34,924 nucleotides of DNA, taken from NCBI GenBank assembly GCA_013334925.1, contig JAAXWP010000003.1, positions 96,771 to 131,694 on the forward strand. The letters run 5' to 3'. The stretch comes from Chlorobiaceae bacterium. GTDB taxonomy: Bacteria > Bacteroidota > Chlorobiia > Chlorobiales > Chlorobiaceae. Positions 34,228-34,924 of this stretch are shown here, one piece after another (the first letter of the stretch is position 1; each line of letters begins with the position of its first letter). A model generated the notes under the pieces. It made no database searches, was not told the origin of the DNA, and saw only the letters and a program-made list of their open reading frames with translations. Made by a program: the position numbers and the translations under genes.

Positions 34228-34724
34228 AAAAAAGGAAGCACCGCATACTCAAGTACTTCCTTTTTTTGGCTCCGCGAACAGGATTCGAACCTGCATCCCG
34301 ACTCGTCGGGATAACAGCCGAATGCCCTGCTCATAACTCTTACTTAAAACAAAAAAGGAAGCACCGCATACTCAAGTACTTCCTTTCTTTGGCTCCGCGA
34401 ACAGGATTCGAACCTGCATCCCGACTCGTCGGGATAACAGCCGAATGCTCTGCTCATAACTCTTACTTAAAACAAAAAAGGAAGCACCGCATACTCAAGT
34501 ACTTCCTTTCTTTGGCTCCGCGAGTAGGATTCGAACCTGCATCCCGACTCGTCGGGATAACAGCCGAATGCTCTGCTCATAACTCTTACTTAAAACAAAA
34601 AAGGAAGCACCGCATACTCAAGTACTTCCTTTCTTTGGCTCCGCGAACAGGATTCGAACCTGCATCCCGACTCGTCGGGATAACAGCCGAATGCTCTGCT
34701 CATAACTCTTACTTAAAACAAAAA
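34228..34724 (-). repeat. tandem array of four 123-bp units carrying truncated tRNA-Asn copies
   Basis: Four near-identical 123-bp units follow the intact tRNA-Asn gene. Each holds the tRNA 3' two-thirds on the minus strand: the second D-stem strand (GAGC), the anticodon arm with GTT, the T arm, and the 3' acceptor strand with GAGCCA. Each also has a copy of the terminator hairpin. CCA ends lie at 34267, 34390, 34513 and 34636. In each copy an 18-nt palindrome (arms ATCCCGAC/GTCGGGAT) replaces the 3' anticodon-stem/variable region. The 5' third (acceptor 5' strand and D loop) is replaced by unrelated sequence. Copy three keeps TAGGATTCGAACC as in the intact gene; the others read CAGGATTCGAACC. 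Confidence 0.85.
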
Positions 34725-34757
34725 AGGAAGCACCGCATACTCAAGTACTTCCTTTCT
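34725..34757 (-). terminator. intrinsic terminator of tRNA-Asn
   Basis: On the minus strand, immediately after the CCA end, AAAGGAAG and CTTCCTTT form a stem with a long loop (TACTTGAGTATGCGGTG), followed by TTTTTT. The same hairpin is repeated in every 123-bp unit, the last at 34231-34262. Confidence 0.75.
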
Positions 34758-34758
34758 T

Positions 34759-34833
<75 letters not shown>

Positions 34834-34865
34834 ATTCGGGGCCGTTCATCAGCGAACGGGATACA

Positions 34866-34893
34866 AATATAAGCCCCTTTCAAAATTTTCCAA
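34866..34893 (-). promoter_or_regulatory. probable tRNA-Asn promoter
   Basis: On the minus strand TTGGAA (34893-34888) and TATATT (34871-34866) are separated by 16 bp, placing transcription start near 34859, about 26 bases before the mature tRNA 5' end. The surrounding region is AT-rich, as expected for a strong tRNA promoter. Confidence 0.5.
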
Positions 34894-34924
34894 ATGCAAA
34901 ACAGGATTTTTTGTGCATTTTTCT

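Overview
The window is about 35 kb of bacterial chromosome with a moderately high GC content. Essentially every gene is on the minus strand, so reading order runs from high to low coordinates. Gene content, the leuA type, and the short palindromic repeats suggest a Bacteroidota/Chlorobiota-like bacterium, possibly a green sulfur bacterium. This is an inference from style; no rRNA or photosynthesis gene is present to prove it.

Right edge (33.7-34.9 kb): an intact tRNA-Asn(GUU) gene with its own promoter and terminator. It is followed downstream by four tandem 123-bp units, each carrying the 3' two-thirds of the same tRNA plus the terminator hairpin. Next comes a gene-poor stretch holding an AT-rich probable promoter region.

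Centre (6.8-33.7 kb): one very long co-directional exopolysaccharide (EPS) locus of tightly spaced or overlapping genes. It opens with regulators: a hybrid REC-PAS-PAS histidine kinase and a REC-PAS-PP2C (RsbU/SpoIIE-type) phosphatase. Two STAS anti-sigma-antagonist-like proteins and an RsbW-like kinase are interleaved with the first biosynthetic genes. The assembly machinery follows: an intact phosphoglycosyltransferase (initiating enzyme), a WecG/TagA enzyme fused to a decayed phosphoglycosyltransferase domain, a nucleotidyltransferase-like/left-handed-helix protein fused to another decayed one, a Wza-like exporter, a Wzx flippase, a Wzc-like chain-length protein lacking the Walker A lysine, and a Wzy-like polymerase. 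Seven glycosyltransferases, two hexapeptide acetyltransferases, an acyltransferase-3 protein, a VanZ-like protein and a radical SAM/SPASM protein complete it. An intrinsic terminator closes the locus at 6755-6780.

Left part (0-6.7 kb): leuA is preceded by a promoter, a 30-codon leader peptide with a leucine run, and an intrinsic terminator. Together these form a classic-looking leucine attenuator. Then comes a Fur/Zur-family regulator with an operator-like palindrome touching its start codon, translationally coupled to a ZnuABC-type zinc transporter. It is followed by a small membrane protein, the fluoride channel CrcB and a DUF190 protein. A 231-bp MITE-like element lies next to a membrane-protein gene cut by the left edge.

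The most noteworthy items are the leuA leader/attenuator, the tandem tRNA-Asn remnants, the two decayed phosphoglycosyltransferase fusions flanking the intact enzyme, and the complete partner-switching module built into the EPS operon.
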